64,000 nt of DNA from an uncultured Fulvivirga sp. (GTDB lineage: Bacteria; Bacteroidota; Bacteroidia; Cytophagales; Cyclobacteriaceae). The notes below the pieces were generated by a model. It ran no database searches, was not told the DNA's origin, and saw only the letters and a program-made list of their open reading frames with translations. Positions 35,450 to 43,371 of the stretch are shown in pieces (position 1 is the first letter of the stretch; each line of letters begins with the position of its first letter). A program made the position numbers and the translations under genes. The stretch lies in the NCBI GenBank assembly GCA_947500555.1, contig CANMSE010000001.1, forward strand, positions 806,001 through 870,000, in the 5' to 3' direction.

Positions 35450-36841
35450 ATGCGTATTAATAAATTTTTCAAATATTTTATTCAAGCCGTAAAAGGCGAT
35501 CAAAAAAGCTTTGTTACGGGAAACATAAACAAGGCAATATTCATGCTTTCTGTTCCTATGATCTTAGAAATGGTCATGGAATCTCTCTTTGCCGTAGTTG
35601 ACATTTACTTTGTGGGTAAAGTAAGTGTTAATGCCGTTGCTACTGTTGCACTCACCGAGTCAGTGATAATGATTATTTATGCTTTAGCAATAGGCTTTAG
35701 TATGGCAGCTACGGCCGTTGTGTCCAGAAGAATAGGAGAGAAAAAACCCACTGAAGCTTCCGAAGCAGGGGTTCAGGCTATCTTCTTAACATTATGCATA
35801 TCACTAGTATTCAGTTTTGTTGGTATCTTTTTTTCAAAAGATATATTAAGGCTAATGGGTGGTGAAGCAGACCTTATAGAGGAGGGTTACGGATACACCA
35901 TGATCATGCTTGGAGGTAATGTAACAGTAATGTTATTGTTCCTTATTAACGCAATATTCAGAGGAGCAGGAGATGCTTCTATTGCAATGAGAGTGCTATG
36001 GATTGCCAATGGCCTTAACATAATTTTAGACCCTATCTTCATATTTGGGCTGGGGCCTATTCCAGCTTTTGGAGTTGAAGGTGCAGCTATTGCTACAAAT
36101 ACTGGTAGAGGCATTGGAGTTATTATTCAATTGATAGCGCTTACAGGAAAGCATTCTGTGATTTCAGTTGGCTGGGAGCATATAAAAATCAAATGGAAAA
36201 CGATTAAAAACCTAATAAACATTTCTTTGGGAGGAATCGGCCAATATATGATCGGGACTTTAAGTTGGTTGTTTCTTGTGCGAATTAGTGCCGTATTTGG
36301 CAGTGAAGTTTTAGCGGGTTATGCCATAGCTTTTAGAATAATTATGTTCACAATATTGCCTTCCTGGGGTATGAGTAATGCAGCAGCTACACTGGTAGGA
36401 CAGAATTTAGGTGCTGGTCAACCTGAAAGAGCCGAAAAATCAGTCTGGAAAACAGCTTTTTATAACATGTTATTTCTAGCAGCTGTTTCTTTGATTTTCG
36501 GAATATGGGCAGAGTTCTTTGTTAGCTTGTTTGCTGCCGAACCTGAAGTGGTTAAATATGGATCAATGGCACTACGAGTAATTTGCTGTGGCTATATTTT
36601 CTTTGCTTATGGGATGGTGATAGGCCAGTCTTTTAACGGGGCAGGAGATACTAAAACACCTACCATTATTAACTTCTTTTGTTTTTGGATGTTTGAAGTT
36701 CCTTTGGCATGGATACTTTCAAGAACATTTGATTTGGGTCCACTTGGAATCTTTCTGGCAATCGCTATTGCATCCTCGTTGTTTGCACTACTTAGCATTA
36801 TCCTCTTTAAGAGGGGCAAGTGGAAAATGGTGCAAGTATAA
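35450..36841 (+). CDS. MATE-family efflux transporter
   Basis: A 463-residue transporter with 12 predicted transmembrane helices in two six-helix halves. The N-half has FLLSVPMI-like motif MLSVPMILEMVMESLFAVVD, close to the pattern of NorM/DinF-type MATE proteins. The conserved internal GQNLGAGQPERA (about residue 320) is the family loop motif. It exports drugs or organic cations against a Na+ or H+ gradient. It is a single gene, followed by a GC-rich hairpin. Confidence 0.92.
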   Translation: MRINKFFKYFIQAVKGDQKSFVTGNINKAIFMLSVPMILEMVMESLFAVVDIYFVGKVSVNAVATVALTESVIMIIYALAIGFSMAATAVVSRRIGEKKPTEASEAGVQAIFLTLCISLVFSFVGIFFSKDILRLMGGEADLIEEGYGYTMIMLGGNVTVMLLFLINAIFRGAGDASIAMRVLWIANGLNIILDPIFIFGLGPIPAFGVEGAAIATNTGRGIGVIIQLIALTGKHSVISVGWEHIKIKWKTIKNLINISLGGIGQYMIGTLSWLFLVRISAVFGSEVLAGYAIAFRIIMFTILPSWGMSNAAATLVGQNLGAGQPERAEKSVWKTAFYNMLFLAAVSLIFGIWAEFFVSLFAAEPEVVKYGSMALRVICCGYIFFAYGMVIGQSFNGAGDTKTPTIINFFCFWMFEVPLAWILSRTFDLGPLGIFLAIAIASSLFALLSIILFKRGKWKMVQV

Positions 36842-36863
36842 TTTAAATATTATTTGAGTAGTA

Positions 36864-36885
36864 GAGGGGGTATCAACTCCCCCTT
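36864..36885 (+). terminator. weak GC-rich hairpin after the MATE gene
   Basis: AGGGGG and CCCCCT pair across an 8-base loop, 23 bases after the MATE stop. The T-tract is poor (TTCGCTC), so termination is possible but uncertain. Confidence 0.4.
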
Positions 36886-36923
36886 CGCTCTATTCCAATT
36901 TTTAATCATAACATTTTATCAAC

Positions 36924-37457
36924 ATGAAAAAGATAGTATACTATGTAGCTACTTCAATAAACGGCTATATAACAGGAGCTAATGAAGACATAAGCCTTTT
37001 TATTCAGCAAGGTGAAGGTGTCGATAAATATTTCGAAGATCTGAAATCTTATAAAACGGTAATTATGGGTAGAAAGACTTATGAATTTGGTTATAAGTAC
37101 GGATTGCCAAAAGGGCATCCTGCATATTCTTCAATGAAAAATTATGTATTTTCAGAAAATCTCAAGCTGGATAATTGTCATTCAGATTTAATCATTCAGC
37201 CACCATCAGTTGAAAATGTCAATGCGTTAAAGTCGATCTCTGAAACCGATATTTATTTATGTGGTGGAGGTGAATTTGCAGGGTGGCTGTTTGACAATGA
37301 ATTAATTGACATAATTAAATTAAAACTGAATCCAATAGTTCTTACAGAAGGAGTGAGTCTTTTTGAGTCGATCAAAAAACCTAGAAGCATGAAATTGATA
37401 AACAACGAAATATTTAGTGATGGCATGTCAATACTGACCTATGATTTGAATTTATAA
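36924..37457 (+). CDS. dihydrofolate reductase-family (RibD C-terminal-like) protein
   Basis: A 177-residue protein of the DHFR/RibD-C fold. The typical start MKKIVYYVATSINGYI is followed by VIMGRKTYEFG (about residues 46-56) in the NADPH-binding region, YLCGGGEFAGWL (about residues 111-122) and LKLNPIVLTEGVSLF. It resembles YyaP/YwjB-type proteins, which are usually reductases of unknown substrate and not true folate enzymes; the catalytic Asp of DHFR is not apparent. It is convergent with the sodium/calcium antiporter gene, 29 bases apart. Confidence 0.85.
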   Translation: MKKIVYYVATSINGYITGANEDISLFIQQGEGVDKYFEDLKSYKTVIMGRKTYEFGYKYGLPKGHPAYSSMKNYVFSENLKLDNCHSDLIIQPPSVENVNALKSISETDIYLCGGGEFAGWLFDNELIDIIKLKLNPIVLTEGVSLFESIKKPRSMKLINNEIFSDGMSILTYDLNL

Positions 37458-37486
37458 GATCAGCTTAGGAAATGAGTATAATATAT

Positions 37487-38446
37487 TTATCCTCTTTCGA
37501 TAAGAAAAACAATATACCATATGTAAGCGATCAGGAAAAAGAAGCCTTCCCATCGGCTAATCACTGGTCGCTTACCTATAACTACAGCGAGAATAAGCGC
37601 AGTACTCGAGGCTATAATCATGAAAATATCAGAATTGGATATTGCGTCATAAGGGATACTTTTTATCGAGGCACTTAAGCCTAAAATCCAAAGGAGATTG
37701 AAAATGTTCGACCCGACTACATTACCTACAGCAATGTCGGTGTCTTTCTTGAATGCAGCTACAGCCGAGGTAACGAGCTCTGGTAGTGAAGTACCAATTG
37801 CGATAATGGTAAGCCCGATAAAGGTTTCACTCATTCCAAAAGTCCGAGCCATCGCTACAGCGCCATCTACCACCCACTGACCTCCAAAATAAAGGCCTAC
37901 CATACCTATGAGAATAAGAATGATGGATCTACTAGTGGCCATTTCTTTGTAGTCCTCATCATTAAACTCTGATTTCTTTTGTTTAGAAACTATATACACA
38001 TAGCCCATAAACAAGAAGAAAAAGAAAAGCAGTACCAACCCATCAGCTCTACTGATTGCTAAGTCTTCCGCTTTATTAAATAAAGAGGCGTTTGCTAAAA
38101 AGCCGACTAAAAGCGTAGCAGTAAGAGAAAATGGAACTTCAATAAAATAAGTGTTTTTAGTTATTGGCAACGGGTTAATCAATGCTGCGATTCCCAGAAT
38201 CAACAATATGTTAGCTACGTTACTTCCTAGAACGTTACCTACTCCTATATCTGGAGTGTTGTTGTAACTAGCAATAAGATTGACCAAAAGCTCTGGTAGT
38301 GAAGTACCAAATGAAACTATGGTGAGACCAATAATTATACTCGATATATTTAGCTTTTTGCCTATTGAAGTGGCTCCGTCAACAAGCAGATCAGCTCCTT
38401 TGATAAGAAATATAAAGCCAAGTACAAATAAGAAGTATATGAGCAT
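37487..38446 (-). CDS. calcium/sodium antiporter, YrbG-like CaCA family
   Basis: A 319-residue membrane protein with ten predicted helices in two inverted halves. Each half has the alpha-repeat motif: VSFGTSLPELLVNLIAS (about residues 45-61) and AIGTSLPELVTSAVAA (about 216-231), with the ion-binding Glu in SLPE. Each is followed by a VGNVLGSN or VGNVVGSN motif. It exchanges Ca2+ for Na+ or H+ at the inner membrane. The two halves are clearly duplicated. It is a single gene, divergent from the cation/proton antiporter. Confidence 0.93.
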   Translation of the reverse strand: MLIYFLFVLGFIFLIKGADLLVDGATSIGKKLNISSIIIGLTIVSFGTSLPELLVNLIASYNNTPDIGVGNVLGSNVANILLILGIAALINPLPITKNTYFIEVPFSLTATLLVGFLANASLFNKAEDLAISRADGLVLLFFFFLFMGYVYIVSKQKKSEFNDEDYKEMATSRSIILILIGMVGLYFGGQWVVDGAVAMARTFGMSETFIGLTIIAIGTSLPELVTSAVAAFKKDTDIAVGNVVGSNIFNLLWILGLSASIKSIPYDAISNSDIFMIIASSTALILAVVIGKRPVISRWEGFFFLIAYIWYIVFLIERG

Positions 38447-38592
38447 AGTAGAAATATATCAATATCTAAAATAGAACTTTTTTAAAGCACATTGATATTT
38501 TAGAATTTTTTTTTAACAATATGCGTAGCTTTCATGTTTCATAGAGTCTGAGTAATCAATGCTCTGAATTAATAAAAGGTAAACTATTTATT

Positions 38593-39906
38593 TTGGATAT
38601 ATTAAACCCCTACGTAGCAGTAATATTTTTTTCTCTACTGATTATCATTTCTTATTTATTCAACCTTCTTTCCTCAAAGTCAGGAATTCCAAGTGTATTA
38701 TTGCTGATAGCTCTTGGGGTGCTAATTAAGCTTGGCAGCGACTTTCTTGGACTACCAACAGGAGATTACCTTTTTGATATTTTAGAAGTATTAGGTATTG
38801 TTGGCCTAATCATGATCGTGCTAGAGGCAGCGCTTGACTTGGAGTTGAATAGAAGTAAGTGGCCTGTCATATCTAAGTCATTGATTGTAGCTTTTACCTC
38901 ACTTATCGGTTCTTCTCTAGTGATAGCATTAGTCATTCAATACTTTTTAATAGATGACTTTATCATAGCACTTGTTTATGCGATACCATTGTCCATTATA
39001 AGTAGTGCTATTATTATTCCTTCCGTGGGGGAGATGACCGAGGAGAAAAGGGAATTTATGATTTACGAAAGTACATTTTCCGATATCCTGGGTATTATGT
39101 ATTTCTACTTCCTAATCGGTAACATAGATAGTAAAAATGTAGGTAATGTGATCTGGGATGTCTCATCTAATATTATCTTAACTATACTGATTTCTTTAGT
39201 AGCGAGCTATGTGTTGGTTTTAGTTTTTCAAAGGCTTAGAACAGAGGTGAAACTTTTTTTACTTGTTGCTGTATTGCTTTTACTTTATGCTGTCGGAAAA
39301 TTGTTTCACCTTTCTTCCTTACTTATAATTTTGGTTTTTGGTCTTGTCCTTAACAATTACAAATTGTTTTTCAGAGGAAAGTTGAGAAAATGGATAAATA
39401 TCAGAGCTGTCCACAGTATTCTGAACAATTTTCACATGATTACTATTGAAACGGCATTTGTAGTAAGAACACTATTTTTTGTTTTATTTGGACTTACTAT
39501 TGACCTCTCTCTGCTACAAGACTTAGATGCTCTTTTGGAAAGCATTATAATCGTAGTTTTATTGTTCGCTGTTCGTGCAGTTTTCTTGAAACTGGTTTTA
39601 AAGAAGGACTTAAAACCTCAATTGTTTATGGCTCCGCGAGGCTTGATAACAATACTATTGTTTTTTGCCATACCTGTCGGTTTACAGGTGGAGGAGTTCA
39701 ATACGGCAATTTTACTTTATACCATATTAATAACTAGCTCAGCGATGGCTATAGCATTGATATCTTCGGGTAAGCACATAGAACCCGTTGCAGCATCGCA
39801 GTTAGCTTACTGGAGAGAAATGGATAAACAAATTGAAGAAATTCCCGAACAGGAAAAACATCAAACACCTGAAGAAATTGAAGAAAAAAAGGAGGACGTT
39901 AGTTAA
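38593..39906 (+). CDS. cation:proton antiporter, CPA-type
   Basis: A 437-residue membrane protein from a TTG start (MDILNPYVAV), with about 12 helices and a charged 40-residue cytoplasmic tail rich in Glu and Lys. Features of the CPA1/CPA2 fold are the helix pair with VLEAALDLELN and the APRGLITILLFFAIP segment near residues 350-364. It probably exchanges Na+ or K+ for H+. It lies divergently beside the calcium/sodium antiporter, which suggests an ion-homeostasis locus; common control is not shown. Confidence 0.85.
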   Translation: MDILNPYVAVIFFSLLIIISYLFNLLSSKSGIPSVLLLIALGVLIKLGSDFLGLPTGDYLFDILEVLGIVGLIMIVLEAALDLELNRSKWPVISKSLIVAFTSLIGSSLVIALVIQYFLIDDFIIALVYAIPLSIISSAIIIPSVGEMTEEKREFMIYESTFSDILGIMYFYFLIGNIDSKNVGNVIWDVSSNIILTILISLVASYVLVLVFQRLRTEVKLFLLVAVLLLLYAVGKLFHLSSLLIILVFGLVLNNYKLFFRGKLRKWINIRAVHSILNNFHMITIETAFVVRTLFFVLFGLTIDLSLLQDLDALLESIIIVVLLFAVRAVFLKLVLKKDLKPQLFMAPRGLITILLFFAIPVGLQVEEFNTAILLYTILITSSAMAIALISSGKHIEPVAASQLAYWREMDKQIEEIPEQEKHQTPEEIEEKKEDVS

Positions 39907-39932
39907 ATGTTAACGCCCTCAATGCTTTACGA

Positions 39933-40340
39933 TTAGCTGTTTTTAGCCTTTTTAGCGGTGACAATTTTGGATTCAATGGATTCCGTGTTGGCATTCACAT
40001 TATTTTTCTTAGCTTCTAACATGCTTTTCACGTAATGTTCGATGGCTTTGTCATACAGGTTGTTCTGAGCATAATAGTCTCCTGCAACCTCAAAGGCTTT
40101 ACTATTTTCTTTTATTGATAGTGATTTTTCAAACCAGGATTTTGCCTCGGTAAGATTGACCTCTTTTTTAATACATAAGGCTGCTGCAGAAGCAAGTGTT
40201 TGCCAATCGTCAGGGGAGGCATCCTTAACCATTTCTCTGGCCTTGGCGACTACTTTGTCAGTACTAGCTGCTTGACTACTTACTGATACTAGCATTACTA
40301 ATGCGAATGCTATAGCCAATGTTGATTTCAAATTTTTCAT
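39933..40340 (-). CDS. small secreted TPR-like protein
   Basis: A 135-residue protein with a signal peptide (about residues 1-24, ending SSQAA). The rest is helical with one to two TPR-like repeats: AKSWFEKSLSIKENSKAFEV followed by DYYAQNNLYDKAIEHYVKSM. The C-terminus is basic. It probably works in the periplasm as a binding adaptor. It is convergent with the antiporter, 26 bases away, and has its own 178-base upstream region in which I see no clear promoter box. Confidence 0.75.
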   Translation of the reverse strand: MKNLKSTLAIAFALVMLVSVSSQAASTDKVVAKAREMVKDASPDDWQTLASAAALCIKKEVNLTEAKSWFEKSLSIKENSKAFEVAGDYYAQNNLYDKAIEHYVKSMLEAKKNNVNANTESIESKIVTAKKAKNS

Positions 40341-40518
40341 GTCTGTTGTATTTTGAGTTTAAAAAATTAACCAAACACTCGATTACTATAAACATGCCAA
40401 TAATATAAATAACTGATTATCTGATGGTTAAAGCACAGAGACTATAATATTCATGTGCGAATAAACACACTGTTCGTACGATTATGACCAGATAACCAAA
40501 CCTCTTAAAATTCGTATG

Positions 40519-41478
40519 TCAGGATTTTTTACAAATGTCTTGTACTATGATTTCTGCATGAACGCGTGAATTTTCGATAAACCATTTGTTGGTTTTTAAT
40601 CCACCACAAACTACGCCTGCTAAGTATATTCCTTCTACGTTTGACTCATTAGAAGACTCATTGTATACGGGTGTTCTAAACTCATCATTATGGAAGTCTA
40701 TGCTAATGGACTCCATTAAAGAAAAGTTAGGCTCGTAACCTGTCATCGCTAGTACAAAATCATTTTTTAGATTAACTGATCCTTTCGGAGTATTGAGCTC
40801 AACATGATCATGCCCTATTTTTGTGATATGACTATTGAAATAGGCCTTTATAGCTCCTTCTTTAATTCTGTTTTCAATATCAGGTTTTACCCAATATTTT
40901 ACAGATTCTAAAATGGAAGGTTCTCTTACAACCATGGTTACTTCTGCCCCCTTTCGAAAAGTTTCTAAAGCTACATCCACTGCTGAATTAGCGGCTCCAA
41001 CAACAATTAACTTTTGCCTGAAATAAGGATGTGGTTCATCATAATAGTGTTTGACCTTATCTAGCTCTTCTCCAGGGACGTTCATCATGTAGGGAAAATC
41101 ATAAAAACCAGTTGCTAGAATTAAATTCTTCGATTGATAGGTATCCTTATCCGAATTTATCAAAATGTAATTATCCTTTTTTTCGATGGATTCTACTTTT
41201 TCGTATAGCTTAACATCTAGCTCGTGATGAGCCGTTACTCTTCTATAATATTCCAATGCCTCAAATCTATTAGGCTTATTGCCATGTGAAATAAAGGGAA
41301 CATCGCCTATTTCCAACTTTTCTGATGTGGAGAAAAAAGTCATATTCAAAGGGTAGTTATAGATCGAGTTAACCAAGCAACCTTTATCAATGATCGTATA
41401 TTTTAACCCTTTCTTTTTTGCTTCAATCCCACAAGCAATCCCGATAGGCCCAGCACCTATAATTATAACATCAAGCAT
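40519..41478 (-). CDS. YpdA-type flavin disulfide reductase
   Basis: A 319-residue FAD/NADPH oxidoreductase. The FAD motif is IIIGAGPIGIACGIE (residues 5-19) and the NADPH motif VVGAANSAVDVALE (about residues 156-169). It lacks the CxxC of thioredoxin reductase, as expected for YpdA, the putative bacillithiol disulfide reductase, which uses a single Cys near the N-terminus: Cys34 in DKGCLVNSIYNYP. This implies the organism may make bacillithiol. No bsh gene is in the window. The 148 bases upstream before the GNAT gene show no clear operator. Confidence 0.88.
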   Translation of the reverse strand: MLDVIIIGAGPIGIACGIEAKKKGLKYTIIDKGCLVNSIYNYPLNMTFFSTSEKLEIGDVPFISHGNKPNRFEALEYYRRVTAHHELDVKLYEKVESIEKKDNYILINSDKDTYQSKNLILATGFYDFPYMMNVPGEELDKVKHYYDEPHPYFRQKLIVVGAANSAVDVALETFRKGAEVTMVVREPSILESVKYWVKPDIENRIKEGAIKAYFNSHITKIGHDHVELNTPKGSVNLKNDFVLAMTGYEPNFSLMESISIDFHNDEFRTPVYNESSNESNVEGIYLAGVVCGGLKTNKWFIENSRVHAEIIVQDICKKS

Positions 41479-41626
41479 TGTTCGAAGTATTCATTTTTAC
41501 AAGTATAGCGATCAATTGAATCTATACATAAAAGATGATTGTCTTCCGAATTGTTTGTTGATCGAAATATTAAGTTGCGTAAATAATATTTCAAATATTA
41601 TAGATACAAAATGTTATATTTAATCT

Positions 41627-42079
41627 GTGAGTCGAATTAGAGCAGCCAAATTCAAAGAACTAGAGACAATTGCTGAGTTTCAGATGCTAATGGCACAAGA
41701 AACTGAGAATTTGAAACTAAGTAAAGATGATATTCTTCTAGGTATCGAAGCAGTATTTGAAGACCCAGGTAAGGGAAAATATTATGTGGCTACGGATGAA
41801 GAAGATGAAGCAATAGCATGCTTATTAGTAACACCAGAGTGGAGTGAATGGAGAAATGGAACCGTTTTATGGATACAGTCTGTATATGTTACGGAGACAT
41901 GGCGAGGTAAGGGAATTTTCAAACAGCTATATTCTCAACTGAAAATATTGGTAGAAGAAGATCCTGCATTAGTAGGTCTTAGGCTATATGTAGATAAAAC
42001 AAATACGAATGCCCAAGCTGTATATGAAAAATTGGGTATGAACGGAGATCATTACAAACTGTTTGAATGGATAAAATAA
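41627..42079 (+). CDS. GNAT-family N-acetyltransferase
   Basis: A 150-residue acetyltransferase starting at GTG (MSRIRAAKFKELETIAEFQ). The acetyl-CoA motif is VTETWRGKGIFKQLY (about residues 84-98), preceded by the beta-4 strand VLWIQSVYV; the C-terminal part has LYVDKTNTNAQAVYEKLGM, typical of amino-group acetyltransferases. The substrate cannot be predicted. Its stop lies 13 bases inside the following MBL gene, so the two are translationally coupled. Confidence 0.88.
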   Translation: MSRIRAAKFKELETIAEFQMLMAQETENLKLSKDDILLGIEAVFEDPGKGKYYVATDEEDEAIACLLVTPEWSEWRNGTVLWIQSVYVTETWRGKGIFKQLYSQLKILVEEDPALVGLRLYVDKTNTNAQAVYEKLGMNGDHYKLFEWIK

Positions 42080-42795
42080 TCTATATAATCCTCACATGCT
42101 GCACATTGGGGATAGGGCAGGCACAAGAATTCGAAAAGGATGTGTTTAATGCTGGGGAGAAAGAACTGGCTATTACTTTTGTTGGTCATGGCAGCCTCAT
42201 ATTTGAGTACAATAATAAATTCATTCATATTGATCCATCGAGCAGGGAAGCGGATTATGCATATTTACCAAAGGCCGATTTAATTCTTGTTACTCATCAC
42301 CATGGTGATCATTGTGACCCATCTGCCATATCAGCTGTAAGTACTGACAAAACAATATTGATGACTACTCAACTGGCTAAAGAAAAGTTAGGTTTTGGTC
42401 AAATCTTGGTTAATGGCGATCAAGCTACATTTGATGAAATAAATATTGAAGCAGTTCCGGCTTATAATTTGGTTCATAAGCGCGACAATGGTCAATTTTT
42501 TCATCCTAAGGGTACTTGTAATAGCTATGTAGTAACTATTGGAGATAAACGAATCTTCATAGGTGGCGATACTGAAAACACACCTGAGATGAAAGCTCTG
42601 AAAAATATTGATATAGCATTTTTACCTATGAACCTGCCTTATACAATGACTCCTGAGATGGTTGCTGATGCAGCTAAAGCATTTAAGCCTCGAATTCTCT
42701 ACCCTTATCACTATGGAAAAACAGATACTTCCATCATAGTCGATTTAATGAAAGGCACAGAAGTTGTAGAGACCAGGATCAGAAATATGCCTTGA
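42067..42795 (+). CDS. exported MBL-fold metallohydrolase
   Basis: A 242-residue protein with a signal peptide (about 1-20, ending GIGQAQ). The metal-binding motif VTHHHGDHCDPS (about residues 76-87) is the HxHxDH of the metallo-beta-lactamase fold; more ligands are in HPKGTCNS and IGGDTENTPEM, with the final His in YPYHYGKTD. It resembles UlaG/RomA-like or N-acyl-PE phospholipase-like hydrolases. It overlaps the GNAT gene by 13 bases and is followed after 33 bases by a redoxin-like gene, so the three are probably one transcript. Confidence 0.88.
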   Translation: MDKIIYIILTCCTLGIGQAQEFEKDVFNAGEKELAITFVGHGSLIFEYNNKFIHIDPSSREADYAYLPKADLILVTHHHGDHCDPSAISAVSTDKTILMTTQLAKEKLGFGQILVNGDQATFDEINIEAVPAYNLVHKRDNGQFFHPKGTCNSYVVTIGDKRIFIGGDTENTPEMKALKNIDIAFLPMNLPYTMTPEMVADAAKAFKPRILYPYHYGKTDTSIIVDLMKGTEVVETRIRNMP

Positions 42796-42828
42796 AGCAT
42801 TTTTTAAACATTAACTAAAAAAGAAAAC

Positions 42829-43371
42829 ATGAAAAAGTTCTTCACTATTTGTCTGGCGGCTTTAAGCTTTAATTTATTAGCTCAAATTGAAGGAACAGAT
42901 TTTCCCTCTATGGAAACAGAGACGGTTGAAGATGAAGTCATTAATATTCCTGCCGATATTGGAGACAAATATTCACTTTTGGCAATGGCCTACTCAAAAA
43001 AAGCTGAGAAAGACCTATCAACATGGTTTAGTCCTGTATATAATAAATTTATAAGAGAGTCTACAGGAGTGTTTGCATCGTTTTCTTATGATATAAATGT
43101 CTACTTTATACCGATGTTCACAGGGGTAAAAGCGGCAGCAACCAAAGCAGCCAAGAAAAAAACTGCAAAGGAGTTAGATCCTCTTTTGATACCGAATATT
43201 CTTTTTTATAAAGGCAACTTGAAGCCGTATAAAGAGGCATTGGAGTTTGATAAGAAGGATGTACCATACATTTTTCTAGTCGATACAGATGGAAAAATAG
43301 CTTATGCTAGCTCAGGAGCATGCTCTGATAAAAAGATAGAAGAAATAGAGGAGTTTTTGGACAGTCTTTAA
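42829..43371 (+). CDS. secreted thioredoxin-like-fold protein, no CxxC
   Basis: A 180-residue protein with a signal peptide (about residues 1-18, LSFNLLAQ). The rest follows a thioredoxin-like beta-alpha order, ending with VPYIFLVDTDGKIAYASSG, the cis-Pro and beta-hairpin pattern of redoxin folds. There is no CxxC; the only mature cysteine lies in GACSDKK near the C-terminus. A Lys/Ala-rich helix (residues 103-118) is unusual. Third gene of the GNAT-MBL unit. Its stop overlaps the stop of the convergent oligopeptidase by 4 bases. Function is unknown. Confidence 0.75.
   Translation: MKKFFTICLAALSFNLLAQIEGTDFPSMETETVEDEVINIPADIGDKYSLLAMAYSKKAEKDLSTWFSPVYNKFIRESTGVFASFSYDINVYFIPMFTGVKAAATKAAKKKTAKELDPLLIPNILFYKGNLKPYKEALEFDKKDVPYIFLVDTDGKIAYASSGACSDKKIEEIEEFLDSL

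Noticed and set aside
37472..37678. ORF of 68 codons opposite the calcium/sodium antiporter
   Set aside because: It lies fully antisense to a clear transporter gene and has no recognisable protein features.
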